From contig NZ_JAQTIG010000002.1 of assembly GCF_029433515.1 (NCBI RefSeq), positions 62,001 to 126,000 on the forward strand: 64,000 nt of DNA. The letters are read 5' to 3'. Position numbers and translations under genes: made by a program. Within the stretch, counting starts at the first letter, position 1. Each line of letters begins with the position of its first letter. Below are positions 9,277 through 19,249 of the stretch, one piece after another. The stretch comes from Lactobacillus sp. ESL0679. GTDB lineage: Bacteria; Bacillota; Bacilli; Lactobacillales; Lactobacillaceae. The notes beneath the pieces were generated by a model. That model had not been told where the DNA came from. It worked only from the letters and a program-made list of their open reading frames with translations, and did no database searches.

Positions 9277-10494
9277 ATGGAATATACGGAAATTATGGTT
9301 CGTTACGGCGAGCTATCGACAAAAGGAAAGAACAGAAAGGATTTCATTGGCAAGCTTGCTGGTAACGTAACTAAGGTGTTGCGTAATTTTCCAGAAGTTG
9401 AAATTCACCCGCGACATGACCGGATGCATATTGTACTTAATGGGGCACCATTTGCTGAAATCGACCAGCGTTTGAAAAAAGTGTTTGGTATTCAGACTTA
9501 TTCGCCGACAATTAAGATTGAAAAAACGCTGCAGGCAATTGAAGAAACGTCGTTGGCACTGATGAAGAAAACTTTTAAAAAGGGCATGACCTTTAAAGTT
9601 AATACTAAACGCAGTGATCATCATTTTGCTTACGATACAAACGAATTAAACTCACTTGTTGGTGATTATTTATTTGAAAACATGACCGACTTAAAGGTAG
9701 AAATGAAGCACCCAGACCTTGTTCTGCGAATTGAAGTTCGTCAAGATGCGATTTATATTTCTAACCAATTATTACACGGTGCTGGCGGGATGCCTGTTGG
9801 TACCGGTGGTCGTGCTGTTATGATGCTTTCAGGTGGGATTGACTCACCAGTTGCGTCATACTTAGCGCTTAAGCGCGGCGTTGATATTGAAATGGTTCAC
9901 TTCTTTAGTCCGCCATATACTACAGAAAAAGCTCTAAACAAGGCAAAGGAATTAACCGGGATTTTGGCAAATTATGCTGGTCGCATTAATTTTATTGCCG
10001 TTCCGTTTGCGGAAATTCAGGAAACAATCAAGGAAAAAGTGCCGGAAGGATATTTGATGACGGTTCAACGGCGGTTTATGCTGCGTCTAGCTGATAAAAT
10101 TCGGGCTAAGAGAAATGAATTGGCAATTTTCAATGGCGAATCCGTTGGTCAAGTTGCTTCACAAACCTTGGAGTCAATGCTGGCAATTAATGATGTGACG
10201 ACAACTCCTGTTGTGCGGCCAGTTGCGACAATGGACAAGACCGAAATTATTCGTTTGGCTGAAGAAATTGGCACCTTTGATTTATCTATCAAGCCATTTG
10301 AAGATTGTTGTACAATTTTTGCGCCGCCACGGCCTAAGACCAAGCCAAAAGTTGACAAGGCGCGTGAATATGAAGCACGCCTTGATGTTGACGGCTTGAT
10401 TGAACGCGCTCTTGCAGGGATCAAGGTTACGGCAATTTATCCGAATGACAAGTTTTTAGCTGATAAAGCTGAAGAAGATGCTGCATTACTATAA
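9277..10494 (+). CDS. thiI: tRNA 4-thiouridine synthase ThiI
   Basis: The 405-residue protein adenylates and thiolates U8 of tRNA. It has an N-terminal ferredoxin-like and THUMP region (to about residue 165) and a PP-loop SGGIDSPVA at about 185-193, where ATP is bound. It lacks the C-terminal rhodanese domain found in the enterobacterial enzyme, as usual in Firmicutes, so persulfide should come directly from the neighbouring desulfurase. The N terminus [20 protein letters not shown] is typical. No thiamine genes are nearby, which fits a role in tRNA rather than thiazole synthesis. Confidence 0.95.
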   Translation: MEYTEIMVRYGELSTKGKNRKDFIGKLAGNVTKVLRNFPEVEIHPRHDRMHIVLNGAPFAEIDQRLKKVFGIQTYSPTIKIEKTLQAIEETSLALMKKTFKKGMTFKVNTKRSDHHFAYDTNELNSLVGDYLFENMTDLKVEMKHPDLVLRIEVRQDAIYISNQLLHGAGGMPVGTGGRAVMMLSGGIDSPVASYLALKRGVDIEMVHFFSPPYTTEKALNKAKELTGILANYAGRINFIAVPFAEIQETIKEKVPEGYLMTVQRRFMLRLADKIRAKRNELAIFNGESVGQVASQTLESMLAINDVTTTPVVRPVATMDKTEIIRLAEEIGTFDLSIKPFEDCCTIFAPPRPKTKPKVDKAREYEARLDVDGLIERALAGIKVTAIYPNDKFLADKAEEDAALL

Positions 10495-10499
10495 AAACG

Positions 10500-10508
10500 T
10501 GCTATAAT
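10500..10508 (+). promoter_or_regulatory. Extended -10 promoter of the T-box-valS transcript
   Basis: TGCTATAAT begins six bases after the thiI stop and just ahead of the T-box leader. The -35 region falls inside the end of thiI and is weak. Confidence 0.6.
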
Positions 10509-10511
10509 AAC

Positions 10512-10745
10512 TAGCAAAGCAATAACTAAGAGGTATTAACTTTATAGACAGAGAAAGGCTAAAATGGTGCGAGGCCGAGAGTTAATTGGTAGCTTGGTTT
10601 TTAACTGATTGACTGAACTAATAGTAAGTTGATCCGGCAGAATTCGCCGTTATCACGATGCAAGAGAAGCAATAAAATGCTTAACTTAGGTGGTACCGCG
10701 GTTAGTAAATCGTCCTAGATCCAAAATCTAGGGCGATTTTTTTAT
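10512..10745 (+). promoter_or_regulatory. T-box riboswitch, valine (valS leader)
   Basis: The leader contains the conserved T-box TAGGTGGTACCGCG (about 10687-10700), which pairs with the uncharged tRNA acceptor end in the antiterminator. It is followed by a terminator with arms ATCGTCCTAGAT and ATCTAGGGCGAT and a T-run (about 10709-10745). Stem I begins near AGACAGAGAAAGG. Aligning AATAGT-NN-codon with the isoleucine leader further on places the specifier at GTT (10628-10630), a valine codon. Class and target are clear; the exact specifier is inferred. Confidence 0.92.
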
Positions 10746-10766
10746 TATCAGAAAGAAGGAAATTAT

Positions 10767-13406
10767 ATGACAGATTTGGCTCCAAAATATGATCACAAGG
10801 AAGTTGAGGATGGTCGTTACCAAACTTGGCTTGATGAGGATTTATTTAAGCCTTCAGGCGATAAAAAGGCACACCCATATTCAATTGTTATTCCGCCGCC
10901 AAATGTTACGGGAAAATTGCACTTGGGACACGCTTGGGACACAGCAATTCAAGATACATTGATTCGCTTTAAGCGGATGCAGGGCTATGACACGTTGTAT
11001 TTGCCAGGAATGGACCATGCGGGAATTGCAACGCAGGCAAAAGTTGAAGCCAAGTTGCGTAAGCAAGGTAAAGATCGTCACCAAATGGGACGTGAAGCCT
11101 TTGTCAAGCAAGTCTGGGATTGGAAGGACGAATACGCCAACATTATCAAGGGGCAATGGGCCAAAATGGGTCTGTCACTTGATTACTCCCGTGAACGTTT
11201 TACTTTAGATGAAGGTTTATCTAAGGCTGTTCGCCGCGTTTTTGTTCAATTATATAACGAGGGCTTAATCTACCGCGGGCAATATATTATTAACTGGGAT
11301 CCAGCTTTACAAACTGCTTTGAGTGATATTGAAGTTATCCACCAGGATGACAAGGGTGCTTTTTATCATATTAAGTATCCGTTCGCTGATGGCTCGGGCT
11401 TTGTTGAAATTGCAACGACGCGGCCTGAGACCATGTTTGGTGATACTGCAGTTGCGGTTGCTCCTGGGGATGAACGTTACAAGGACTTAGTTGGTAAAGA
11501 ACTGATTTTGCCGCTTGTTGGCCGCCATATTCCGATTATTGAAGATCAACACGTTGACCCAGACTTTGGGACTGGTTTAGTAAAGATTACGCCAGCTCAT
11601 GATCCGAACGACTTTGCCACTGGTAATCGCCATAACTTAAAACGGATTAACGTCATGAATGATGACGGTACGATGAACGAGGAATGTGGCAAATATGCTG
11701 GCATGGATCGCTTTGACTGCCGTAAGCAATTAGTCGCAGACTTAAAAGAACAAGGTTACTTGATTAAAGTTAAGCCAATTGTTCACTCCGTTGGTCACTC
11801 AGAACGTTCTGGTGTTCAAGTTGAACCTCGTTTGTCAACCCAATGGTTTGTTAAGATGAAGCCGTTAGCTGATAAAGTGTTGGCTAACCAAAAGACTGAT
11901 GGCCGGGTTAACTTTGTTCCTGAACGATTTGAACAAACACTTGAACATTGGATGGAAAATGTTCATGATTGGGTAATTTCTCGGCAATTATGGTGGGGTC
12001 ACCGGATTCCAGCTTGGTACAATAAGAAGACCGGTGAAATGTACGTTGGCGAAGAAGCACCTAAGGATGCTGAAAACTGGCGGCAAGACCCTGATGTTTT
12101 GGATACTTGGTTCTCAAGTGCTTTGTGGCCATTTTCAACGATGGGTTGGCCTGACGAAGACGCACCAGACTTTAAGCGTTACTTCCCAACTAATGCTCTA
12201 GTTACTGGTTACGACATTATTTTCTTCTGGGTATCACGGATGATTTTCCAAAGTTTGCACTTTACGAATGAGCGTCCGTTTAAAGACGTTGTTTTGCACG
12301 GCTTAATTCGTGATGAGCAAGGGCGAAAAATGAGTAAATCTTTGGGCAATGGGGTTGACCCAATGGATGTTGTTAAAGAATATGGTGCCGATGCTTTGCG
12401 CTGGTTCTTGTTGAACGGTACAGCTCCGGGTCAGGATACTCGTTACAATCCAAAGAAGTTGGCAGCGGCTTGGAACTTTATCAACAAAATTTGGAATGCT
12501 TCAAGATTTGTAATCATGAACTTGCCGGAAGATGCCAAGCCAGCTCACATGCCTGATACCAGCAAGTTTGACTTAGCTGATAGCTGGATCTTTGACCGGT
12601 TGAACCACACGGTAAGCGAAGTTGTTCGTTTATTTGATGAATACAAGTTTGGTGAGGCAGGCCGCGAGGCTTATAACTTTATCTGGAATGACTTCTGCGA
12701 TTGGTATATTGAGATTTCTAAGGTTGCCTTAAACGGTGACAATGCAGAATTGAAGGCAAGAAAACAGGATAACTTAATCTGGATTCTTGATCAGATTTTG
12801 CGGTTATTGCACCCAATTATGCCATTTGTAACTGAAAAATTATGGTTGTCAATGCCTCATACTGGCAAGTCAATTATGGTTGCTAAGTACCCAGAAGCTC
12901 ACAGCGAATTCGTTAATGAACAAGCTTCACGTGACATGACATTCTTAATTGATGTAATTAAGGCAGTCCGGAACATTCGCATGGAAGTTAATGCTCCAAT
13001 GTCATCACCAATTGATATTATGATTCAGCTTGATGATGCCGCAAATGAACGGATTTTGACCGACAACGAAGATTACGTTAAGAACTTCTTGCACCCAAAG
13101 AAGTTAGAAATTGCCACAGAAATGGCTGCGCCAAAATTAGCTAAAACAGCAGTTATTTCCGGTGCGCAAATTTTTGTTCCGTTAGCTGAATTGGTTAACA
13201 TTGATGATGAACTTAAGCGGATGGCAAAGGAGGAACAAGACCTTGAGGCAGAAGTTGCTCGTTCAACTAAGAAGTTAGCTAACCAAGGCTTCGTTGCTCA
13301 TGCGCCAGCAGCAGTTATTGACAAGGAAAAGGCCAAGAAAGCCGACTATGAAAGTCAATTGGCTGGTATTCGTCAACGAATTCAAGATTTGAAAGAGAGT
13401 AAATAA
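10767..13406 (+). CDS. valS: Valyl-tRNA synthetase
   Basis: The 879-residue class Ia synthetase has the HIGH-type motif HLGH at residues 52-55 after PPPNVTGKL, the KMSKS loop near residues 520-525 ([11 protein letters not shown]), the CP1 editing insert, and a C-terminal coiled-coil arm (from about residue 810). These features separate ValRS from IleRS. A T-box leader controls it by tRNA-Val charging. folC follows after a one-base gap, so folate polyglutamylation is probably transcribed under the same T-box. Confidence 0.98.
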   Translation: MTDLAPKYDHKEVEDGRYQTWLDEDLFKPSGDKKAHPYSIVIPPPNVTGKLHLGHAWDTAIQDTLIRFKRMQGYDTLYLPGMDHAGIATQAKVEAKLRKQGKDRHQMGREAFVKQVWDWKDEYANIIKGQWAKMGLSLDYSRERFTLDEGLSKAVRRVFVQLYNEGLIYRGQYIINWDPALQTALSDIEVIHQDDKGAFYHIKYPFADGSGFVEIATTRPETMFGDTAVAVAPGDERYKDLVGKELILPLVGRHIPIIEDQHVDPDFGTGLVKITPAHDPNDFATGNRHNLKRINVMNDDGTMNEECGKYAGMDRFDCRKQLVADLKEQGYLIKVKPIVHSVGHSERSGVQVEPRLSTQWFVKMKPLADKVLANQKTDGRVNFVPERFEQTLEHWMENVHDWVISRQLWWGHRIPAWYNKKTGEMYVGEEAPKDAENWRQDPDVLDTWFSSALWPFSTMGWPDEDAPDFKRYFPTNALVTGYDIIFFWVSRMIFQSLHFTNERPFKDVVLHGLIRDEQGRKMSKSLGNGVDPMDVVKEYGADALRWFLLNGTAPGQDTRYNPKKLAAAWNFINKIWNASRFVIMNLPEDAKPAHMPDTSKFDLADSWIFDRLNHTVSEVVRLFDEYKFGEAGREAYNFIWNDFCDWYIEISKVALNGDNAELKARKQDNLIWILDQILRLLHPIMPFVTEKLWLSMPHTGKSIMVAKYPEAHSEFVNEQASRDMTFLIDVIKAVRNIRMEVNAPMSSPIDIMIQLDDAANERILTDNEDYVKNFLHPKKLEIATEMAAPKLAKTAVISGAQIFVPLAELVNIDDELKRMAKEEQDLEAEVARSTKKLANQGFVAHAPAAVIDKEKAKKADYESQLAGIRQRIQDLKESK

Positions 13407-13407
13407 T

Positions 13408-14685
13408 GTGATTTTTACCAAAGCGCAAGATGTGATATCTTATTTATATTCATTACCCAAATTTCACGCAAAAGGTGACCTGAGTTTTATTAGGCGGGTC
13501 TTAGAAGAATTGGATAATCCTCAAGATAAAGTCAAGATGCTTCACGTTACGGGCACTAATGGTAAAGGTTCTACTTCGTATTATTTAAGTAATTTATTGC
13601 AAAAGGCTGGTCAAAAGACTGGCCTTTTTGTCTCACCCTACGTTTTTGCGTTTGGCGAGCGGATCCAATTAAATGGCCAAAATATTAGTGATCCTGATTT
13701 AGTAGCAACTGCGAACCAAATTGAACAAGTTTTACAAAAAATTAGACAAACAGATCCTGATTTTGGCTTAGTTACTTTTGAATACGAAGCAGTCATGGCT
13801 TTTACCTATTTCGCTAAAACAAAGTGTGATTATGCCGTGATTGAGGTGGGGATCGGTGGCACGCATGATTCTACAAACGTGATTAATCCAGAAGTTAGTG
13901 TTATCACAACCATTGGCCTTGATCACGAAAAAATTATTGGTCCCACAATTCAAGATATTGCTCGTGAAAAGAGCGGCATCATTAAATATCAGCGGCCAAT
14001 AGTTTTAGGCAACGTACCACAATCAGTTTTGCCGATTATTAAAGAAAAAGCGGAGCAGGAACAGGTCCCTGTATATCAATTAGGTCAGGACTTTATGGTA
14101 AAAAGTGCTTTGCAAACAAGTTATCGGGATGCAAGCAGAACATTAACCTTTGCCATTAGACCCGAGGTTGAGGGCTATGATCTTGCTGTTGCGATTCGCG
14201 CCTTTAGTACCCTTAATTTGCCGCTGAGTGATGAAAAGATTGAAGAAGCAATTAACCACACGGTAATTCCGGGGCGTTATCAAATTTTACAGGAGCAACC
14301 GCTAATTATTTTAGATGGGGCGCATAATATCCAAGCAATGCAAAATTTGCTCAATTTTGTTCACGAGCAGCAGGCAAGACGCCGTGGCAAAGTGCGGGTG
14401 CTGATTACAATGATGAAAGATAAAGACTTAGCAGAAGTCTTTTCGCTATTTCAAGCATCAGATCAGGTCGAACTGACGACAATTGCCTATCCGCGCGCTG
14501 CTAAAAAGGCAGATTTTCCCTCTGCAGTACAAGCAAAGTATCCGTATTATGCTAGCTGGCAAACTGCCTTTACGCAGTTAAAGCAAGATAGTCAGCCAAA
14601 TGATATACTGCTAGTAACGGGGTCGTTTTACCTTGTCGGAGAAGTTTTGCAATTGGAGGCCACAAATGCAAGTTCAAGGCATTAA
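13408..14685 (+). CDS. folC: Folylpolyglutamate synthase / dihydrofolate synthase
   Basis: The 425-residue Mur-ligase-like enzyme adds glutamate to folates. The P-loop GTNGKGS is at residues 49-55 and the C-terminal ligase domain carries LDGAHNIQAM near residue 303. The start is GTG at 13408; the ATG two bases earlier meets a stop at once. A GAGAG site lies upstream, inside the end of valS. It overlaps the start of the following HAD gene by 20 bases. The valS-folC order is widespread in Firmicutes. Whether it also has dihydrofolate synthase activity cannot be told from sequence. Confidence 0.95.
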   Translation: MIFTKAQDVISYLYSLPKFHAKGDLSFIRRVLEELDNPQDKVKMLHVTGTNGKGSTSYYLSNLLQKAGQKTGLFVSPYVFAFGERIQLNGQNISDPDLVATANQIEQVLQKIRQTDPDFGLVTFEYEAVMAFTYFAKTKCDYAVIEVGIGGTHDSTNVINPEVSVITTIGLDHEKIIGPTIQDIAREKSGIIKYQRPIVLGNVPQSVLPIIKEKAEQEQVPVYQLGQDFMVKSALQTSYRDASRTLTFAIRPEVEGYDLAVAIRAFSTLNLPLSDEKIEEAINHTVIPGRYQILQEQPLIILDGAHNIQAMQNLLNFVHEQQARRRGKVRVLITMMKDKDLAEVFSLFQASDQVELTTIAYPRAAKKADFPSAVQAKYPYYASWQTAFTQLKQDSQPNDILLVTGSFYLVGEVLQLEATNASSRH

Positions 14686-15346
14686 TGAAGAAATCAAGGG
14701 AATACTGTTTGATATGGATGGGCTGCTCGTTAATTCCGAGGATTTATACTGGCAGGCTAATATTCAGGCTTCAAAAGAAGCTCATTTGGGTACGCCCGAT
14801 GATACTTATTTGAAGCTAGTTGGTTCGACAACCAAGGAAATGCGGTCATTTTATGAGCGGTATTTTAAAACTGAAGAGGAACGCGTGCGCTTCATTGAAC
14901 GAACTAATGAATTAGTGGAGCAATGGATTGCGGCAGGTAAGCTTGAGCTTAGGCCCGGCGTCCAGCAGGCACTCGATAAATTTTATAACCTTGATTTGCC
15001 ACTGGCGATTGTTTCCAGTAATTATGAAAAGGGTATTGAGCAGGAAATGTGGGCCACTGGTATTCGGAATTACTTTCAGTTTCACTTAAATTATGATGAT
15101 GTAAAAGAGCATCACTTAAAGGCTAAACCTGCACCAGACATTTATTTGTGGGCTGCACAAAAAATAAATATTCCCAAGCAAAATTTGCTGGTCTTTGAAG
15201 ATTCCTCAACCGGCGTTGCTGCAGCTGCTAACGCAGGACTTAAATGTGTGATGATTCCGGACTTGTTGCCGCCAACTGACCAAGATCAAGAAAATGCGAC
15301 GCTAATTTGCCGTGATTTCAATGAATTCCTAAAAAGAATTAAGTGA
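14666..15346 (+). CDS. HAD superfamily hydrolase (beta-phosphoglucomutase-like)
   Basis: The 226-residue protein is a subfamily I HAD phosphatase with nucleophile D16 and acid/base D18 in FDMDGLLVNSE, the lysine of KAKPAPDIYL, and a final acidic motif FEDSSTGVAAAANAG. The helical cap lies between the first two motifs. I start it at MQVQG because TTGGAGG precedes that ATG at good spacing. Phosphatases of this type act on sugar phosphates or nucleotides; the substrate cannot be read from sequence. It overlaps folC and belongs to the valS operon. Confidence 0.85.
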   Translation: MQVQGINEEIKGILFDMDGLLVNSEDLYWQANIQASKEAHLGTPDDTYLKLVGSTTKEMRSFYERYFKTEEERVRFIERTNELVEQWIAAGKLELRPGVQQALDKFYNLDLPLAIVSSNYEKGIEQEMWATGIRNYFQFHLNYDDVKEHHLKAKPAPDIYLWAAQKINIPKQNLLVFEDSSTGVAAAANAGLKCVMIPDLLPPTDQDQENATLICRDFNEFLKRIK

Positions 15347-15381
15347 TTTTTGCGTAATAAATAGTGAAGGGAGTGATTTGA

Positions 15382-16005
15382 ATGGAAATCATCAAGTCCA
15401 ATCACTATTTAGTAAACACCGATATTGAATTATTAGGAAACTTATTTAATCAATTGCAAGCAAATGGCATCAGCGACTTAACGCAGGTGGAAGCCAAATT
15501 AGCACAATTGCAAATTGCTAGCTTTAATGACTTAGTTAAGCATTTTTCGGGTCCCGACTGTGATTCGCAATTAGCTGTTGTTGGTGAAGAATTAATTGAC
15601 CGCTTGCGGACTGCAGTTCCTGATCGTGAAGCCGTCCTGACTTCGAGTAATGAAGTTGGAACATATTTAGCTGACAAATTAGCTGGTCATAAGCAGGAAG
15701 AATTATGGGCAATTTATATCGATAACAGTAACCATATTATTGCCGAGAAGTGCTTGTTTAAGGGGACAATTGATAAGTCGGTGGCTCATCCGCGGGAGAT
15801 TTTCCGCTGGGCTTTAATTTATGCGTGTGCAGGGATGTTTGTTGTTCATAATCATCCTAGTGGTCATTTGACTCCATCGCAGAGTGATGTTAAGCTAACC
15901 CGCATGCTTAAAGGGGCTGCGGATATGTTACAGATTGATTTTTTAGATCATTTTATTGTTGGCAAAAACCAATTTTTAAGTATGCGCGAGCACGAATTGT
16001 TTTAA
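15382..16005 (+). CDS. radC: RadC family JAB/MPN protein
   Basis: The 207-residue protein carries the metal-binding JAMM signature HNHPSG(x)8D with H156, H158 and D169, as in the RadC/YeeS (UPF0758) family. Upstream is a degenerate helix-hairpin-helix-like segment (residues 20-55). The historical link to DNA repair is weak, and the activity of most members is unknown. Location directly before mreB is the standard arrangement in Firmicutes. The start ATG has a GGGAGTGA site. Confidence 0.88.
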   Translation: MEIIKSNHYLVNTDIELLGNLFNQLQANGISDLTQVEAKLAQLQIASFNDLVKHFSGPDCDSQLAVVGEELIDRLRTAVPDREAVLTSSNEVGTYLADKLAGHKQEELWAIYIDNSNHIIAEKCLFKGTIDKSVAHPREIFRWALIYACAGMFVVHNHPSGHLTPSQSDVKLTRMLKGAADMLQIDFLDHFIVGKNQFLSMREHELF

Positions 16006-16051
16006 AATCATCTTAAACTTGCTGCGGAATTCTTTTTTAAACAGTGCTTTG

Positions 16052-16060
16052 TGCTATAAT
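16052..16060 (+). promoter_or_regulatory. Extended -10 promoter of mreB
   Basis: TGCTATAAT lies 42 bases before the mreB GTG start. The -35 region is poor, so the extended element probably carries recognition. Confidence 0.6.
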
Positions 16061-16102
16061 TATTCAAGATTTAAAGACTGCAATAATTAAGGAGAGATTT
16101 TT

Positions 16103-17107
16103 GTGTTTGGATTTGGAGCAAAAAATATTGGTATCGATTTAGGAACGGCCAATACACTTGTTTATATGGAAGGTAAGGGAATTGTTCTTAGAGAACCTTC
16201 TGTTGTAGCAAAGAATACCCGCACTGGTAAAGTAATCGCAGTTGGTTCAGAAGCCAGAGAAATGATTGGTAGAACACCAGCTACGATCGTTGCAATTCGC
16301 CCGATGAAAGACGGCGTAATTGCTGATTATGATACAACTGCATCAATGCTAAAGTATTTTATTGATAAGACTGTTGGTAACTCGAAGCCATCTGCAATGA
16401 TTTGTGTGCCATCAGGCGTCACTGAAGTAGAAAAGCGTGCGGTTATTGATGCTGCACGTGTTGCTGGTTCTCGTGAAGCTTATGTTATTGAAGAACCATT
16501 TGCTGCAGCAATCGGTGCCGGTCTTCCAGTAATGGATCCAACTGGTTCAATGGTTGTTGATATTGGTGGTGGTACAACTGATGTTGCCACGATTTCACTT
16601 GGTGGGATTGTTTCATCAACTTCTATTCGTCAAGCTGGAGATAAGTTTAATTCCGCAATTGTTAATTACGTTCATTCTAACTTTAACTTGTTAATTGGGG
16701 AAAGAACTGCTGAAGATATTAAAATTCAGATTGGTTCTGCTTCGGTTGAAAAGGCCGAGGATATTGAATCCGTAAATATTCGCGGCCGTGACTTGGTAAC
16801 TGGTTTGCCGAAGTCAGTTGACGTGAAGGCAGTTGATGTTGCTAAGGCAATACAAGATGTCGTTCAAGATATTATTATTGCGATTAAAGAAACTTTAGAA
16901 CAAACTTCTCCTGAAATTGCAGCCGATGTAATTGATCATGGTATTGTGTTAACTGGTGGTGGTGCTTTACTTAAGAACCTTCCAGATGTTATTTCGGAAG
17001 CTACTAAAGTGCCAGTATTTATCGCACAGGACCCACTTGACTGTGTTGCAATTGGTACCGGTGAGTCACTTAAAAATATTGAATTAATGCGTAGAAGTCG
17101 CAAATAA
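16103..17107 (+). CDS. mreB: Rod-shape-determining actin homologue MreB
   Basis: The 334-residue actin-fold ATPase polymerises under the membrane and guides lateral wall synthesis. The phosphate-1 motif is [12 protein letters not shown] (residues 9-20), phosphate-2 is [12 protein letters not shown] near residue 152, and the adenosine motif is LTGGGALL near 284. The start is GTG with an AAGGAGAG site. mreC and mreD follow, separated only by a hairpin terminator, which should lower mreCD relative to mreB. Confidence 0.97.
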   Translation: MFGFGAKNIGIDLGTANTLVYMEGKGIVLREPSVVAKNTRTGKVIAVGSEAREMIGRTPATIVAIRPMKDGVIADYDTTASMLKYFIDKTVGNSKPSAMICVPSGVTEVEKRAVIDAARVAGSREAYVIEEPFAAAIGAGLPVMDPTGSMVVDIGGGTTDVATISLGGIVSSTSIRQAGDKFNSAIVNYVHSNFNLLIGERTAEDIKIQIGSASVEKAEDIESVNIRGRDLVTGLPKSVDVKAVDVAKAIQDVVQDIIIAIKETLEQTSPEIAADVIDHGIVLTGGGALLKNLPDVISEATKVPVFIAQDPLDCVAIGTGESLKNIELMRRSRK

Positions 17108-17114
17108 TACTGAG

Positions 17115-17142
17115 GCCGGCTGTTTTTGCCGGCTTTTCTTTT
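17115..17142 (+). terminator. Terminator between mreB and mreC
   Basis: GCCGGC-TGTTTTT-GCCGGC is followed by TTTTCTTTT. Because mreC follows 15 bases later with no clear promoter, it probably acts as a partial, intra-operon terminator. Confidence 0.82.
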
Positions 17143-17156
17143 AGGAACAATCCCAT

Positions 17157-18008
17157 ATGAAAAAATTTTTACAGAACAAAAAATTATTAACGGTATGTGT
17201 TGTTATTATTGTCATTTTTTCTGTGTTGGGGACCAGTGTTCATTTGCGCAATAAACGTAATACGCCGCTAATCATTCAGAGCTTAGGCAATGATGTTGTC
17301 GCAGTCGGCACAAGAGTGGTTGATTTTCCAATCAGTCTAGTATCTGGCGGTCTCAGCAACGTTAATGAACTGCTGAATACACAGAATGAAAACAATTATT
17401 TAAAGAGTAAGGTAACCGATTTACAACAAACTAATGCTCGTAATAAAACTTTGGAAGCTGAAAATAAGCAATTAAAGTCAGCTTTAAAGATTAAGGCAAC
17501 ACTCTCTGATTATGACCTAATTAACGCATCGGTTATTTCACGTTCACCTGATAGTTGGACTGACTTATTGGTAATCAATAAGGGAACTACTTCTGGTTTA
17601 CGCAAAAATATGGCCGTGATGAGCGGTGGGGGGGTCATTGGTCGGATTGTCGAAGTCAGTGCGGCATCATCTAAAGTTGAACTAATTACAACTAGTGATA
17701 AGGCTGCTAATCGGTTTGCTGTTGAGGCTACAGCAACCAATGGCAAGAAGGTTCATGGAATCATTACTGTGATTGGTAATAATACTTTGGCCTTCACCCA
17801 AGCTCTTGATAGCAACAAATTGAAGCAAGGAACGCAAATTTATACTAGCGGCATGGGTGGTAATTCACCTAAAGGCTTATTAATTGGCTCGATTGCACGG
17901 ACAACTCATGATTCCTTTGGCTTATCTGATCTGATTAAAATTAATCCAGCAGGTGAACTGAATGATCCTTCTGTCGTAACAGTCATCAGGAGAAAGGTGG
18001 AAGACTAA
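17157..18008 (+). CDS. mreC: Rod-shape-determining protein MreC
   Basis: The 283-residue protein has a single N-terminal transmembrane helix (about residues 9-25), a coiled coil (about 68-105) and the two beta-barrel MreC domain outside the membrane, with NKGTTSGLRKNMAVMSGGGVIGRI near residue 140. MreC connects MreB and MreD to the extracytoplasmic wall synthases. It overlaps mreD by one base (TAATG), indicating coupling. Confidence 0.93.
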   Translation: MKKFLQNKKLLTVCVVIIVIFSVLGTSVHLRNKRNTPLIIQSLGNDVVAVGTRVVDFPISLVSGGLSNVNELLNTQNENNYLKSKVTDLQQTNARNKTLEAENKQLKSALKIKATLSDYDLINASVISRSPDSWTDLLVINKGTTSGLRKNMAVMSGGGVIGRIVEVSAASSKVELITTSDKAANRFAVEATATNGKKVHGIITVIGNNTLAFTQALDSNKLKQGTQIYTSGMGGNSPKGLLIGSIARTTHDSFGLSDLIKINPAGELNDPSVVTVIRRKVED

Positions 18009-18541
18009 TGCGGTCCTTACGCAAGTTTATTTTGGCTTTTGCCTTGTATGTCGCTTTAGTACTTGATGGCAGTTTGGCACTTTTTTTGCATCAATTTATG
18101 GCGTTGGGGAATGCTGCTTGCTTAATTATGCCAATTGGAATAATGTTAATTTCCTTATTTGATGATTTAAATAATAAAGAGATCTGGTTGGCCATTGGAG
18201 CTGGCATTGTCGCTGATATTTATTTCTTCGGAATTATTGGCGCCTATGCGGTTATTTTGCCAATCGTAATGTGGCTGCTGCAGAAATCGGCCCGGTTTCT
18301 TCCAGAAGTATTCTGGGCGAGAATACTAGCTGTTTTACTGGCGGTTGTTATTGTATGCTGTTATAACTGGTTAATCTTGAGTATTATTGGTGTAATTGCT
18401 GTTCCGATTAAGACGATGCTAGTTAGTTTATTGCCAACATTAGCCTGGTCTTTAATATTTGCAATTTTATCCTATCCAATTTGGAGACGGCTAGCTAGCA
18501 ATTATCCATTTATGGTTAACTTAGATAATTATCAACACTAA
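18008..18541 (+). CDS. mreD: Rod-shape-determining protein MreD
   Basis: The 177-residue protein is very hydrophobic with about five transmembrane segments, matching MreD. It is identified by position after mreC and by the family pattern of acidic loops between helices (DDLNNKEIW near residue 56, then GIVADIYFFG). It acts in the membrane with MreC and RodA-type synthases. The unit ends at a hairpin terminator shared with the convergent small gene. Confidence 0.9.
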   Translation: MRSLRKFILAFALYVALVLDGSLALFLHQFMALGNAACLIMPIGIMLISLFDDLNNKEIWLAIGAGIVADIYFFGIIGAYAVILPIVMWLLQKSARFLPEVFWARILAVLLAVVIVCCYNWLILSIIGVIAVPIKTMLVSLLPTLAWSLIFAILSYPIWRRLASNYPFMVNLDNYQH

Positions 18542-18574
18542 AAAAAGCGTGAGAATTTTCTTACGCTTTTATTT
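18542..18574. terminator. Bidirectional terminator between mreD and a small convergent gene
   Basis: AAAAAGCGTGAGA and TCTTACGCTTTT pair with one wobble, with A-run and T-run flanks on both strands. Confidence 0.82.
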
Positions 18575-18712
18575 TTAACCAAATGTGCCGTTGTTAACCA
18601 ATACCATTGCTACTTGAGCAATAATTGCCGCTAAAGTGATGAATGCCATCAGCCATGCCATCACGATAGTTAACTTTTGAAATCCTGATTTCTTTTTCTT
18701 TCTCCGTGCCAT
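18575..18712 (-). CDS. DUF4044-type small membrane protein
   Basis: This 45-residue protein starts MARRKKKKSGFQK after a GGAGGTC site. It has a very basic N terminus and one transmembrane helix (about residues 16-38). It fits the small DUF4044 family found in lactobacilli next to mreD. Function is unknown; a basic cytoplasmic tail on one helix suggests a small membrane accessory of the shape or division machinery, but this is only a guess. It has its own promoter and is convergent with mreD. Confidence 0.8.
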   Translation of the reverse strand: MARRKKKKSGFQKLTIVMAWLMAFITLAAIIAQVAMVLVNNGTFG

Positions 18713-18737
18713 TAATTGACCTCCTTGTTTGAACAAT

Positions 18738-18766
18738 ATTTTATTCTTATTAGGAGTTTTTTTCAA
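18738..18766 (-). promoter_or_regulatory. Promoter of the DUF4044-type gene
   Basis: On the minus strand TTGAAA (18761-18766) and TAAAAT (18738-18743) are separated by 17 bases, upstream of a GGAGG site. Confidence 0.75.
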
Positions 18767-18804
18767 TTGCGTAGTAAGATAAAATAAGTAATGGAGGAAT
18801 TATC

Positions 18805-19131
18805 ATGCTATTTGTCTTTTTATTACCACTTGTCGGCCTCGTTCTAGCGTTTTTGCTCAATAAATTTTGGCCAAAGGCAAAATTTCGTGGTTATGACGTC
18901 TTGCCTTTCTTTTTAATCTGGGCTTGTTACTTAATCACAGCTGTCGAAAGAAGACCTGATTTTTTGCCCTATGGCTTTTTTGTCTTCTTCTTCTTAGTAA
19001 TTATCGTTGCTGTCAGTGATGCAATCAAAAATAAAAATATTTCACTTGGCAAAACGTTGTATCGGCTGTGGAACTATTTAACGGTTTGTTCTATTTTTTG
19101 GTACATTGGCTTATTGGTGATGATGATCTAA
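18805..19131 (+). CDS. DUF3397 family membrane protein
   Basis: The 108-residue protein has about four transmembrane helices and the pattern of DUF3397, a lactic acid bacterial family usually located just before mraZ. Visible features are FRGYDVLPFFLIWACYLI and YGFFVFFFLVIIVAV. The start ATG has a GGAGGAA site. Function is unknown. It is followed by its own terminator, so it is transcribed separately from the division cluster. Confidence 0.8.
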   Translation: MLFVFLLPLVGLVLAFLLNKFWPKAKFRGYDVLPFFLIWACYLITAVERRPDFLPYGFFVFFFLVIIVAVSDAIKNKNISLGKTLYRLWNYLTVCSIFWYIGLLVMMI

Positions 19132-19163
19132 TCCCCACTGTTTTTATAAAATAATCTGTCAAG

Positions 19164-19201
19164 AAAAAGGCTAAAACTCAACTGAATTTGGCCTTTTTTT
19201 A
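19164..19201 (+). terminator. Terminator before the dcw cluster
   Basis: AAAAAGGCTAAA and TTTGGCCTTTTT pair around a ten-base loop and are followed by a T-run, insulating mraZ from the upstream gene. Confidence 0.8.
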
Positions 19202-19249
19202 CTTAAAAATAATTTAATCATTAAATAAAGTACCTTTTTTAGGGAAACT

